Part shown: positions 7,606 to 15,881 of the stretch, one piece after another | How the letters are laid out: the number at the start of each line of letters is the position of its first letter | Position numbering within the stretch: the first letter of the stretch is position 1 | Source: Gemmatimonadota bacterium | GTDB lineage: Bacteria > Latescibacterota > UBA2968 > UBA8231 | Assembly: GCA_028875335.1 (NCBI GenBank) | Contig: JAPPEF010000033.1 | Location: 1-49,266, forward strand | Length of the DNA stretch: 49,266 bases | Direction of reading: 5' to 3' | Program-made: the position numbers and the translations under genes | The notes under the pieces: generated by a model | What the model was told of the DNA's origin: nothing | Databases searched by the model: none | Seen by the model: only the letters and a program-made list of their open reading frames with translations

Positions 7606-9410
7606 GACGCCTCCTGTTGGTACCACTGCGCCTGCAGGGAAAACATGCGCGCATATTCTCCACGGCGCTGCATCAGTTCGGCGTGCGTCCCCTCCTCCAA
7701 CACCCGGCCTTGGCTCAGGACCAAGATCCGGTCGGCCACCCTCGCCGAGGCCATGCGGTGCGAGACGAAGACCGCGGACTTGCCCTCGCTCAGGGCCAAA
7801 AATTGGCGAAAGACCTCCAACTCGGCGCGCGGGTCGAGGGCCGCGGTCGGCTCGTCAAACACGAGGACTTGGGCGTCGCGGAAGTACGCGCGCGACAGGG
7901 CTAGCTTTTGCCACTGGCCGCGCGATAGATCCTGCCCGCCCTCGAAGTAGCGGCCCAGCGTGGTGTCGTAGCGCTCGGCTAGGGACTCGATTAGCAGCGC
8001 ACTGCCGCCCGCGGTTGCGGCCCGTTCCACCCGAGCCTGATTGGCGAGGGCTTCGGCTTGGCCATAGCCGATGTTTTCGCGCGCGGTGCGCTGGTATTGC
8101 ACGAAGTCTTGGAAGACTGCGGCGCAGCGCTGGCGCAAGATGTGCGGGTCGATTTCGCCGCCATCTACTCCATTGTAGAGGACGCTCCCCGCGCTCGGCT
8201 GGTACAGCCCTAAAAGCAGCTTGATTAGGGTCGTCTTGCCGGCCCCGTTTTCGCCCACTAGCGCGAGTTTTTCTCCCGGCCTAAGCCGCAGATTGACCCC
8301 GCTGAGTACGGGCGGCCCGTCGCCATAGGCAAACTCCGCGTCTTCAATCGCGATTTCCAATGGCGCGGTGGGCAGGACTGTCTGGCCTTCCGGCTCGGGG
8401 GGCGATTCGACGAAGTCGCGCAAATCGCGGATGTGGAGCGTTTGCTCAAAGACATCGCCCATCTGGCGCAGCAGTTGGAAGAGCGTGTTTTGGAAGCGCG
8501 TGATGGCCTCGGCAAGGGCGAAAAAGCCCCCCAAAGTCAGGGTGCCATAGGTGGCTTGGTAGAGCAAGATGACCAGCGATAAGAGCGCCGAAGTGATGCC
8601 GCTCAGCCGCCCGCCGAACATGTAGCGCTGCTGGCGCAGGGTCAGCCGCAGGCGCTGCTGGCGGAGCGTTTGCGCCACCGCCTCCCAAGTGCGGACGAGG
8701 AGATCGCCCAGCCCGTAGAGCCGGACTTCCTTGGCTGCGTCGCGGTCGGTCATCAGCTCGACCAAGTACTCAGCGCGTCGCTGTTCAGGCGTTTGCTGGT
8801 AAAAGAGCGCGTAGATTTCGCGGCCCCGCCGAATTTGGATGTAGAAAATCGGGGCCGTGCCCAAAAAAAGCACTAGCGGGATCGACCAGTGCCCGGTAGC
8901 AAACAGCGCGATTAGGGAGCACAAGACGACAAAACCTTCGAGTACGGCGGTGGCGTCGCGGAAGATGCCGTAGGCGCGGAAGTACGCGGCCTGCCGCGCC
9001 CGCTGCATGCGGTCGAAAAATTCTCGGCGCTCAAATGCGTCCAAACCCACGCCGGCCGCTCGGTTGAGGACTCGCTCTTGTAGCTTCCAGCTAGTCTGTT
9101 CCCGTATGGCCGCACCCGCGTGTTCCTGCACCGCATTCAGCACGGCTTCCAACATTTGCAAGCCCGCCAAGCCGGCCAGCAGCGGAACCACGGCGATGAA
9201 CTGATCCTCGCCGTGGCCGAAGGCGGCGTGGACGGCATCGACGAGTTCCTTGATCAACAGGATGCGCCCGGCCGGCAGCAGGGCCGCTAGGAACCGCCCG
9301 CTGACGTTTAGGAGCATGGCCGTGGGTGCGCCGCGCCACAGGATGCCGGCGAACCACATGAGGGCTTGGCGTACTTCGCGGGGATGGATGTTGGGGGCGT
9401 TTTGATTCAC
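7602..9410 (-). CDS. ABC transporter, fused permease/ATPase half-transporter (subunit 1)
   Basis: A 602-residue exporter-type half-transporter. Transmembrane segments occupy roughly residues 20-330. The ATPase domain has Walker A GENGAGKTT, signature LSRGQWQK, Walker B VLVFDEPTAALD and H-loop SHRMA. The signature differs from that of its partner, as usual for asymmetric heterodimeric exporters. Translation likely starts at GTG 9410; only a weak GGTGA precedes it. The stop overlaps the next gene's GTG start, so the two are translationally coupled. Both proteins have almost identical ends (FSLQAQWY), pointing to duplication. Confidence 0.9.
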   Translation of the reverse strand: MNQNAPNIHPREVRQALMWFAGILWRGAPTAMLLNVSGRFLAALLPAGRILLIKELVDAVHAAFGHGEDQFIAVVPLLAGLAGLQMLEAVLNAVQEHAGAAIREQTSWKLQERVLNRAAGVGLDAFERREFFDRMQRARQAAYFRAYGIFRDATAVLEGFVVLCSLIALFATGHWSIPLVLFLGTAPIFYIQIRRGREIYALFYQQTPEQRRAEYLVELMTDRDAAKEVRLYGLGDLLVRTWEAVAQTLRQQRLRLTLRQQRYMFGGRLSGITSALLSLVILLYQATYGTLTLGGFFALAEAITRFQNTLFQLLRQMGDVFEQTLHIRDLRDFVESPPEPEGQTVLPTAPLEIAIEDAEFAYGDGPPVLSGVNLRLRPGEKLALVGENGAGKTTLIKLLLGLYQPSAGSVLYNGVDGGEIDPHILRQRCAAVFQDFVQYQRTARENIGYGQAEALANQARVERAATAGGSALLIESLAERYDTTLGRYFEGGQDLSRGQWQKLALSRAYFRDAQVLVFDEPTAALDPRAELEVFRQFLALSEGKSAVFVSHRMASARVADRILVLSQGRVLEEGTHAELMQRRGEYARMFSLQAQWYQQEAS

Positions 9411-9544
9411 GTTTGAGTCACCGCTACTTCAATTAACGCACGAATGTGCACAATCACCACCCCGAGTCTCTCAAGTGCAATTTTGCCACTGCACGCAGAA
9501 TCCCTTTTTATTTTTTGTATTATAAACGACACCAAACGGGTAGT

Positions 9545-9600
9545 GTAGGGGCGTCCCTTGTGGGCGCCTAAGCAAGGGCAACCACAAGGGTTGCCCCTAC
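9545..9600. repeat. GTAGGGGC-type imperfect palindromic repeat
   Basis: The 56-bp unit begins GTAGGGGCGTCCCTTGTGG and ends CCACAAGGGTTGCCCCTAC. The two 19-base arms are inverted copies with two mismatches, separated by 18 bases. The terminal GTAGGGGC/GCCCCTAC motif recurs in units at 39023-39047 and 39076-39104. It lies between the divergently transcribed ABC exporter and antiporter genes, in a 217-base gap whose remaining part (9411-9544) is AT-rich without clear promoter hexamers. Confidence 0.8.
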
Positions 9601-9627
9601 TGAAGCAAACAACGCTAGGCTTTGCCT

Positions 9628-12183
9628 ATGCACAATGTAGCGCTCGATTTACTCATCTTGCTCGCCGGGATTTGGCTGGTGGCCGTGACCTTGCGGCCGC
9701 TGGGCCTGCCGACGGTGATGGGCGAACTGATCGTCGGGGTCTTGGTGGGGCCGGCGGTGTTCGGCTGGATTGAGCCGGACGAAGCCATTCAGTTGTTGGC
9801 CGAGATCGGCATCTTCTTTCTGATGTTCCACGCCGGGGTGGAGACCCAGCCCAACGAGTTTTTCGCCGCGCTCAAGCGCTCGCTGGGGGTGGCAATTGCA
9901 GGAGCTGCTGTGCCCTTTGCCGTCAGCTTTGCCGTCGCCCAATTCTTTGGGCTGGATCTGGCCGCCTCCGTCTTCGTGGGGCTGATCATTGGAACGGCTA
10001 CCGCAGTTGTAATCACCCTAAAAAGCTTCAAGGACTTGGGGTTGACCGATACTCGCGTTGCGCGGGTCGTCGTTGCTAGTTGCATCATCAACGACCTTTT
10101 GACCTTGATCTTTTTTAGCTTGGTGATGGGCGCACTCTCTGGCGGCACCTTTGCCCCCTTGGACTTGGTAGTAAACTTGGGCAAGGTGGTGGGCTTTTTC
10201 GCGGTCGCGCTGCTTTTGGGTACCTTTGTCTATCCTCGTCTCACCCTGCCCTTCCGCGCCGAAGGCGGCAAGGGCTTCACCTTTGTGCTGCTGGCCGCCA
10301 TTGCCGCCGGCCTTTTTGCCGAGGCCATTGGGCTGCACATGATCTTGGGTGCCTACTTGGCGGGTCTTTTCTTTGAGGAGCGCGTCGCCCACCCCAATTT
10401 AGTCAAGGTGGTAAACGACCGCGCGTACGGCATTGCCTATTCATTTTTAGGGCCGATCTTCTTCATCTCGCTGGGCTTTTCCATTTCGTTTGACATTAGC
10501 GCGTCGAGCGTGGCGTTTATCGCGCTTTTAGCAGTGACGGTCATCGCTGGGCAGGTGCTTAGTGCCGGTGGCATGGCGCTGCGCATTGGCATGCCTTGGA
10601 GAGAGGCACTGACGGTGGGCGTGGGCATGTGCGGCCGTGCCGAGATGGCGTTTATCTTGGCCGCGCTGGCCCTGGCTCAAGGAGTGATCGGTCAGGAGAC
10701 CTTTACCATTTTGATCTTCACCGCGTTCCTGTTAAATCTCTTCACGCCGCTGGCGCTCAAGGGTTGCTCAATCCTCCTAGAAGGCCGGGTGGCGCATGGA
10801 GGGGACACCCACCTCGGGGTGTTTCAGATCGACAAGTTCAATACCCCCCTCTTCGACGAAAACCCGGCCGAAGGCACCTTGCCCGCAGTGGAGGACGCCG
10901 TGGTCATCTATGGGTACGGGCCAGAGGTAGAGACCCTAATAGACGAGCTTTCCAGCCGGCACCTGCCAATGGTGGTGATAGAAGAGGACGAGGCGACAGC
11001 GCGGCAACTCCAGACAAGCGCTGATGTACAGGTCGTACATGCGCACCTAGCGGCGGAGACTTTGGACCTGCGGCCTTTGACCAAGGCCAAGGCGCTCGTG
11101 GCCAACGGCTCAGACGACGACAACGCGCTGTTCGCGCTCAGCGCCCGCGAAGCCGGTTTTGCCGGTCCAATCGTGGCGATGATCGAGCATCCCCAGCGCC
11201 GCGGCCCCATGTTGCTGGCTGGCGCGACTGCGGCCTTTACTCCCAACCACGTTCTCGCCGCGGCCATTGCCGTCCGCGCCAGCGCGAAGATCGGGCCGCG
11301 GGTGGCGGGCGTGGAGTCGCTCGACTCGTTCCTCGAAGTGGCCGAACTGCGCGTGCACGACCAAAGCCCGCTCGCCAATCGCACCTTGGCCGAGACCGAG
11401 CTCTATACCCGGACTGGTGCTCATATCGTCGGGCAGTGGGCAGACGACGCGCTTGGCTCGCCGCCGGCCGCCGCGGAGAAGCTGGAACCAGGAACAATTC
11501 TGGTGGCGGTTGGTGCGCCTGAGAGCATTCACCGGTTAAACGACATGTCTCGGCCTATTACCCAGCAAGGGCCGATTGTGGTGATTGGCTTTGCCGATGT
11601 CGGGCAGAAGTTGGTCGAGATCCTCCACGCTGCGGGCGAGGATGTGCGGGTCGTCGATGAAACCGACCGCGACGGAGTTGATGTGGTCGGCGATGTGCTC
11701 GACGCGCGCGTCCTGGACCGCGCGGCCATTGCGGAGGCGCGGGTCGTCATCCTCGCCCTCGACAGCGACGGGGCCGCCCTGTTTGCCGCGGCGGTGGTAC
11801 GCGATCACGTTCCGGAGATCCCCCTGTTGGCCTGCGTGTCGCACGTTGAAAACGCAGACCGGGTGCAGCGCGCTGGCGCTGATTTTGCGCTCTCGGTCAG
11901 TCAGGTCGCCGGCCAGTTGTTGGTCCACCACGTCCTCGGAGAGATGGTTTCACACAAGCCTCGGATCAAGATGGTCAAGCTACGGCCCGGCCCCCTCGCC
12001 GGGCGGCATCCGCTATCAGCGCGCATCCGCGAGCGCACGGGTTGCTCGGTGGTGGCGGTTGAGCGCGCTGGCGACGTGATCATGGAGATCCCGGCTTCGT
12101 TGGTGCTTGAGTCTGAGGACGCTCTTTACGTCTGCGGCACGCCCGCGGCTTTTGATCGCTACTACGAGGAATTTCCGACTTAA
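9628..12183 (+). CDS. CPA2-family monovalent cation:proton antiporter with two RCK/TrkA domains
   Basis: 851 residues from ATG 9628. The first ~380 form a Na+/H+-exchanger-type membrane domain of about 12 hydrophobic segments; HAGVETQPNEF (where CPA2 transporters carry a glutamate/aspartate-rich segment) and GMCGRAEMAF are recognisable. Two cytoplasmic regulatory modules follow: the first (about 420-560) starts DAVVIYGYGPEVE, the second (about 650-770) PIVVIGFADVGQKLVE. Each has a TrkA-N-like Rossmann strand-loop, and TrkA-C segments follow each. Single-RCK KefB/KefC proteins are about 600 residues, so this is an enlarged form. Function: K+ or Na+ efflux against H+, probably gated by nucleotides. 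A TTG two codons upstream is also in frame. Confidence 0.9.
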   Translation: MHNVALDLLILLAGIWLVAVTLRPLGLPTVMGELIVGVLVGPAVFGWIEPDEAIQLLAEIGIFFLMFHAGVETQPNEFFAALKRSLGVAIAGAAVPFAVSFAVAQFFGLDLAASVFVGLIIGTATAVVITLKSFKDLGLTDTRVARVVVASCIINDLLTLIFFSLVMGALSGGTFAPLDLVVNLGKVVGFFAVALLLGTFVYPRLTLPFRAEGGKGFTFVLLAAIAAGLFAEAIGLHMILGAYLAGLFFEERVAHPNLVKVVNDRAYGIAYSFLGPIFFISLGFSISFDISASSVAFIALLAVTVIAGQVLSAGGMALRIGMPWREALTVGVGMCGRAEMAFILAALALAQGVIGQETFTILIFTAFLLNLFTPLALKGCSILLEGRVAHGGDTHLGVFQIDKFNTPLFDENPAEGTLPAVEDAVVIYGYGPEVETLIDELSSRHLPMVVIEEDEATARQLQTSADVQVVHAHLAAETLDLRPLTKAKALVANGSDDDNALFALSAREAGFAGPIVAMIEHPQRRGPMLLAGATAAFTPNHVLAAAIAVRASAKIGPRVAGVESLDSFLEVAELRVHDQSPLANRTLAETELYTRTGAHIVGQWADDALGSPPAAAEKLEPGTILVAVGAPESIHRLNDMSRPITQQGPIVVIGFADVGQKLVEILHAAGEDVRVVDETDRDGVDVVGDVLDARVLDRAAIAEARVVILALDSDGAALFAAAVVRDHVPEIPLLACVSHVENADRVQRAGADFALSVSQVAGQLLVHHVLGEMVSHKPRIKMVKLRPGPLAGRHPLSARIRERTGCSVVAVERAGDVIMEIPASLVLESEDALYVCGTPAAFDRYYEEFPT

Positions 12184-12342
12184 GTGGTTGGTATGGAACC
12201 GGCCGGCTGTTGGGAAAGCTGTTGCGCCGGGACCCACGGCCTTGTCAAGACGGGATTGTAGGTCCTAACACATGACCGCAACCAAAAGGGCGTTGGACGG
12301 CGTTCCCTAGGCGAAATTGCAGGCGAATCGTCAGTTGTGTGG

Positions 12343-13116
12343 CTAAGTGTGATTCTCCGGTGCCTTGAAGAGGGTAATCCGGTTGCCAGTGATGTCGTTG
12401 AAGACCGCCAGCGAACCGAAGCCACCGGGAATCTCACTCGGCTGCATCAGGACGGTTGCTCCAAGACTCACTGCCTCGTCGAGATAGGCTTGCAGGTCGT
12501 CAACCATCACGGCAACCGAAGGGGCGTTGGGCGGCATACCTGCCATGTGCTGGAATATGCCTCCTCCAATGCCATCCGGCTCCTGCTCTACGAGGCGGTA
12601 GGTCATCCCGCCTCCCATATCCACGGCATTTACCTGCCAGCCGAACATCTGGGTGTAAAAGTCTTCGAGCGCCGCAGCGTCGCTCCCGCCGAGCTCGAAA
12701 TGGACTACGGGCGGAGCGCTGCCCTTGGGAGGCATCTCGCCGTTCCATTCGGCCGGCAAGGAGTACAGTCCGATGGTGTTGTGGGCGGGGTCCGTGAACA
12801 TGGCGATGGAACCCATGCCAGGGGCAATCTCCATCGGCGATACCACCGTGGCACCACCCATTCTGGACAGCTTGTCCAAGGCTGCCTGAAGGTCGTCGAC
12901 CTGGATGTAGAAGGTCACGTAGCTGCGGGCGGACATGTCCTCGGTGGTTCCAAAGATGCCGCCGCCTATGCCGCCCTCATTGCACTGCACCAAGCCGTAG
13001 TTGCCCATCTCCTCGCCCTGCCCCTGCACCTGCCAGCCGAAGAGATCCTGATAGAATTCCTGCAAGGCGAGGCCGTCGGGGCCTGCGATTTCAAAGTGGA
13101 CTACTGGATTTCCCAT
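12343..13116 (-). CDS. Two-domain VOC (glyoxalase/bleomycin-resistance) protein
   Basis: 257 residues made of two similar beta-alpha-beta-beta-beta modules: residues 4-120 and 134-252. Both open with PVVHFE (metal-ligand His) and share FYxxxFGWQV, GGIFGT/GGIFQH and a closing Ile-Gly-Leu-Tyr / Ile-Thr-Leu-Phe strand. An internal tandem duplication is evident. AGGAGGAG lies directly before ATG 13116. Family members are metal-dependent isomerases, dioxygenases or antibiotic-binding proteins; two-domain forms of this type are usually annotated only as VOC proteins. It is convergent with the antiporter; the 159 bases between (12184-12342) show no clear terminator. Confidence 0.88.
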   Translation of the reverse strand: MGNPVVHFEIAGPDGLALQEFYQDLFGWQVQGQGEEMGNYGLVQCNEGGIGGGIFGTTEDMSARSYVTFYIQVDDLQAALDKLSRMGGATVVSPMEIAPGMGSIAMFTDPAHNTIGLYSLPAEWNGEMPPKGSAPPVVHFELGGSDAAALEDFYTQMFGWQVNAVDMGGGMTYRLVEQEPDGIGGGIFQHMAGMPPNAPSVAVMVDDLQAYLDEAVSLGATVLMQPSEIPGGFGSLAVFNDITGNRITLFKAPENHT

Positions 13117-13359
13117 TCTCCTCCTGGGGTTTATGGAAATGCGGATTTACTGCCGTTGCTGCTGGAAGAAGAGTATAGTCAATTACCTGAACAAAAAAAT
13201 AGTAAACATTTGTGCATAAGTCAAGAATTTTGCCCCCTTTTTTCGCCCTGTTTTACAGAGTTTTTCCCATCTAAACAAAAAACAATAACTTATTGATATA
13301 AAAAAACTTAAGTAGAATTTTTTCTGGAAAATTAGGGGAGTGGATAGACCCTGGCCCTA

Positions 13360-13469
13360 GAGATGCTTCGACTCCGCTTCGCTCCGCTCAGCATGACAGG
13401 TACTACCCTTCGCCTCTTGGTCATGCTGAGCGGAGCGCTTCACCGCGCCTTTAGGCGAGACAGCATCTC
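13360..13469. repeat. MITE-like inverted repeat with nested hairpin
   Basis: This 110-bp unit has termini GAGATGCT / AGCATCTC and an inner perfect 18-bp inverted repeat: CGCTCCGCTCAGCATGAC (13380-13397) against GTCATGCTGAGCGGAGCG (13420-13437). The right arm contains an extra small hairpin, CGCC-TTTA-GGCG. The structure suggests a miniature mobile or REP-like element. It sits in the 381-base gap 13117-13497, whose left part (about 13190-13345) is strikingly AT-rich and could hold promoter sequence for the VOC gene. Confidence 0.75.
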
Positions 13470-13497
13470 ACACCCAAAGGGCCGTGCTCAACATCAG

Positions 13498-14325
13498 TTA
13501 AGAAGTTTGGGGTGGATAGGCCCGGAACAAATCCCGCTGCGCTTGAGTGAGGCGGGCAAATGTCTCCGGGGTGATGTGCTGCTTTTCGTCCATGGTGGCG
13601 ATGTTTTGCGACATCATCCAGTACGGTCCGTAGCCCACGTGCAGGGTCTTGCGCGTCTGCTCAGAGCGGTTGGTGAAGCCGCCGTGGCGCAAGTTCTCGG
13701 TGAAGAGAATCGCGTCGCCAGCCTTGACCTCTAGGCCGATCATGTCGGGGTCTTCGTCCGGGTCGTTGCTGTGGGGCGAGGGCAGGTTGGTCTTGTGCGT
13801 CCCCGGCACCACGCAAAAGGCCCCCTGTTCGTTGGTGCAGTCGTGGATGAAATAGACCATCCGCACCATCATGCAGTCGATGCCGTGATCGGTGTAGCTG
13901 TAGCGGTACTTTTGGCTGGCTGAAGCGGTGCCGCCGTGGCAGCCGGTGGCGTTGCCTTGGTAGCGGATGCGAATTTCGGAGTTGTTGATCGTCGGGCGCT
14001 GTTTGACGATGCCGTGGATGTAGTTCATGGTCGGCTGGTGGTCGAGCAAAACGTCGAAGGCCGGGTTGGCGTTCCAGTAGTCTTCGATCATGAGGGTTTT
14101 GCCCTCGCCCCGCTCGCCGTTGGTGTGATAGCCGCGCTCGGGATTGGCGTGGTAGTTGGCTCCCCAGCCGCTTTGCTTGCGCGGCGGCTTGGTGACGTGC
14201 GCGAGCGCGTGTTCTTCCAGCTCATCCACGGCCTCGACCAGCGCAGCCACTTGGGTCTCGTTCAGCAGGTTCTCAATGACGATGTAGCCTTGGCGGTCGA
14301 ATTCAAAGGTTTCGATTTCGTTCAC
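13498..14325 (-). CDS. PhyH-family Fe(II)/2-oxoglutarate oxygenase with HxG instead of HxD
   Basis: 275 residues of the phytanoyl-CoA dioxygenase family. The core EQGAFCVVPGTHK and the distal histidine segment (ENLRHGGFTN, H214) are clear, and R225 lies 11 residues after H214, where PhyH proteins keep the 2-oxoglutarate-binding arginine. The proximal motif is H130-G131-G132: the carboxylate of the usual H-x-D is replaced by glycine, unlike the other three PhyH proteins in this window. In SyrB2- and WelO5-type halogenases the same position is Ala or Gly and chloride binds iron. It may instead be a PhyH subfamily with another ligand. The amidohydrolase gene ends 10 bases upstream of the start, so both belong to one operon. 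Confidence 0.9.
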   Translation of the reverse strand: MNEIETFEFDRQGYIVIENLLNETQVAALVEAVDELEEHALAHVTKPPRKQSGWGANYHANPERGYHTNGERGEGKTLMIEDYWNANPAFDVLLDHQPTMNYIHGIVKQRPTINNSEIRIRYQGNATGCHGGTASASQKYRYSYTDHGIDCMMVRMVYFIHDCTNEQGAFCVVPGTHKTNLPSPHSNDPDEDPDMIGLEVKAGDAILFTENLRHGGFTNRSEQTRKTLHVGYGPYWMMSQNIATMDEKQHITPETFARLTQAQRDLFRAYPPQTS

Positions 14326-14335
14326 GTGTTACTCC

Positions 14336-15139
14336 TTATTTGTTGAACCATCGAGCCAAGTTGCCGCCCTTGACTAAGGCTCGCTCGGCGTCCCTATAGT
14401 CTGATAGATGCGCATCGACAATCGCTGGCGTGCCGCTGCCCCAGACCATGCGCTCCGGCCCGAAGGCTTCTATCACGCGACGCGTAAAGGGTTTGGCACT
14501 TTCGTACAGCGGCTCGTCTTGGGCAAAGTGGCCGAAGCCAGAGAGCTTCATATAAACTTCGGCGTCAGCATGGCTCAGATCTAATATGTCGGCGTATTCG
14601 ACTGCGCTGCCCTGATGCGGCTCGGCCAAATGGTCGATCAGCGCCACCGTCTGGGGAATGTCGCGCAGAACTTGGGCGACTTGGGCACCGTAACTAGGCT
14701 CAATGTGCAATTCGACGACCAAGCCCAGTTCCACCGCCTTTTCCCACAGGGCGCGCACCCCTTTGTCGTCGAAGCTGTCGAAATACAGGTCCCTGCCTCG
14801 GTACGCGTGAAAGCGCGTGGCGATGATCTTGGGCTCGCGAGCGACCAGATCGGCTAGCTTCTGGGGCGCGTCTGGATCTTTGGGATAAAACAGCGATGTG
14901 CCCCGCAGCCGCTCTGGCTCGCGCTCTAGACATTCGAGTATCAGCCGGTGGTCGTCCCCATACGGCTCGGGATGGACGACGACGGCCCGGTCGATTCCCT
15001 CGTCGTCGAGGCGCTGCAAATAGGCCGCCAATGGGGCTGGGGGATGCACGGAAACATCTGGCCGGTAGGTCGCCTTGGGATGCAAGGGATAGCGCTGGGT
15101 ATCGGGGCTGAAGATGTGGGCATTCCACTCAATGATCAT
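14336..15139 (-). CDS. Amidohydrolase-2 family protein (TIM-barrel metal-dependent hydrolase)
   Basis: 267 residues. The opening MIIEWNAHIFSPD aligns with the family's D-x-H-x-H strand but reads N-x-H-x-F, so the first metal-ligand pair is only half conserved. Later strands show ATRFHAYRG, LVVELHIEP, LIDHLAEPHQG and MVWGSGTPAI, matching PF04909-type hydrolases/decarboxylases (D is replaced by G-T in the last). Activity may thus differ from classical members. ATG 15139 is preceded by GAGGGAG; an in-frame start at 15211 would add residues overlapping the tRNA promoter and is rejected. It is the first gene of the two-gene unit with the PhyH gene. Confidence 0.85.
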   Translation of the reverse strand: MIIEWNAHIFSPDTQRYPLHPKATYRPDVSVHPPAPLAAYLQRLDDEGIDRAVVVHPEPYGDDHRLILECLEREPERLRGTSLFYPKDPDAPQKLADLVAREPKIIATRFHAYRGRDLYFDSFDDKGVRALWEKAVELGLVVELHIEPSYGAQVAQVLRDIPQTVALIDHLAEPHQGSAVEYADILDLSHADAEVYMKLSGFGHFAQDEPLYESAKPFTRRVIEAFGPERMVWGSGTPAIVDAHLSDYRDAERALVKGGNLARWFNK

Positions 15140-15212
15140 CGGGCCGTCTCCCTCGTGCAGAGCAAGAGTAGCACGCCGGTCCGCGACTGTCAAACGGCTC
15201 TGCCGCAGCACC

Positions 15213-15241
15213 TTGACAATACAGTTGGAGAATTCTATTTT
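15213..15241 (+). promoter_or_regulatory. Promoter of tRNA-Glu
   Basis: TTGACA (15213-15218) and TATTTT (15236-15241) are separated by exactly 17 bases, pointing to the tRNA gene that starts at 15273. The expected transcription start is near 15248, giving a 5' leader of about 25 bases. The consensus -35 box fits a stable-RNA promoter. Confidence 0.7.
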
Positions 15242-15272
15242 TTGAAGCTGTCAGGCTAAAAACAAACCAGTT

Positions 15273-15348
15273 GGCCCGTTCGTCTAGAGGCCTAGGACGC
15301 CGGCCTCTCACGCCGGTAACACGGGTTCGAATCCCGTACGGGCTACCA
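15273..15348 (+). tRNA. tRNA-Glu (anticodon CUC)
   Basis: A complete 76-base cloverleaf with encoded CCA. The acceptor stem GGCCCGU pairs with ACGGGCU (first pair G-U), and the D-arm region is TCGTCTAGAGGCCTAGGAC. The anticodon stem CCGGC/GCCGG holds loop CUCUCAC with anticodon CUC at 15307-15309. The T arm is CGGGTTCGAATCCCG. The body matches bacterial tRNA-Glu closely. A promoter lies upstream and a terminator 9 bases downstream, so it is monocistronic. Confidence 0.97.
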
Positions 15349-15356
15349 ATTATAAA

Positions 15357-15393
15357 CCCCAGGTCGGTTACACTGACCTGGGGTTTTCTTTTT
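15357..15393 (+). terminator. Intrinsic terminator of tRNA-Glu, possibly bidirectional
   Basis: CCCCAGGTC (15357-15365) pairs perfectly with GACCTGGGG (15375-15383) around a 9-base loop, followed by TTTTCTTTTT. On the opposite strand the hairpin is followed by TTTATAATT, so it may also end the minus-strand rhodanese transcript, whose stop codon is at 15425. Confidence 0.92.
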
Positions 15394-15424
15394 GCCAATT
15401 CGCCTTGTCTGATTCTATTCTAGC

Positions 15425-15820
15425 TCAGCATCCGCATTTGATTTCGGTCCCGGGCTGCGCCCCGTCGCCGGCCGTGGCGTAGCCGTCGCGCTTCCACCAG
15501 TCGAGCCCGCCGATTAATTCGCGCACTTGAAAGCCCAGCGTCAGCAGTTTTAGCGCCGTCTTCGTCGAGGCGTTGCAGCCGATGCCGTCGCAGTAGCAAA
15601 CATAGAGCTTTGATTTGTCGAGCGATTCAGTGGAATTAAAGCAGATTTCCCGGTGGGGTAGATTGAGTGCGCCCGGAATGTGCTCTTGGGCATACGCCTC
15701 CGCCGAGCGGCCATCGACGACGGTGATGGGTTCGTTTTCACCCAACGCCACGTAGAGATCCCACGAATCCATTTCATAAGCAAGCTTGCGCTGGTAGTGG
15801 TTTAGTTGCTCGATGGACAT
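15425..15820 (-). CDS. Rhodanese-like domain protein
   Basis: 131 residues with a single rhodanese domain. VVDGRSAEAYAQEHIPGALNLPH is the CH2A-type segment, split here as VVDGRS and EHIPGALNLP. The active-site loop is CYCDGIGCNAS, the Cys before D-G-I-G being the likely sulfur acceptor. Following the loop, KLLTLGFQVRELIGGLDWW is the conserved closing segment. The C-terminus ends KCGC, giving an extra cysteine pair. Function: sulfur transfer or thiosulfate/persulfide handling. ATG 15820 has AAGGAA upstream and gives the usual length. It is the last gene of the minus-strand run and lies 61 bases after the propeller gene. Confidence 0.88.
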   Translation of the reverse strand: MSIEQLNHYQRKLAYEMDSWDLYVALGENEPITVVDGRSAEAYAQEHIPGALNLPHREICFNSTESLDKSKLYVCYCDGIGCNASTKTALKLLTLGFQVRELIGGLDWWKRDGYATAGDGAQPGTEIKCGC

Positions 15821-15881
15821 AGTTTTCCTTGTTGTTGAAGTGTCAGCGTCTTGTGGAATTGTAAAAATTACGACCTGAAAG

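Noticed and set aside
12337..13296. Plus-strand 319-codon ORF
   Set aside because: Antisense to the two-domain VOC gene, whose strand has conserved motifs and a ribosome-binding site.
15129..15398. Minus-strand 89-codon ORF over the tRNA gene
   Set aside because: It is antisense to tRNA-Glu and reads the familiar artefact 'GIRTRVTGVRG' produced by that tRNA; no ribosome-binding site and it overlaps promoter and terminator.
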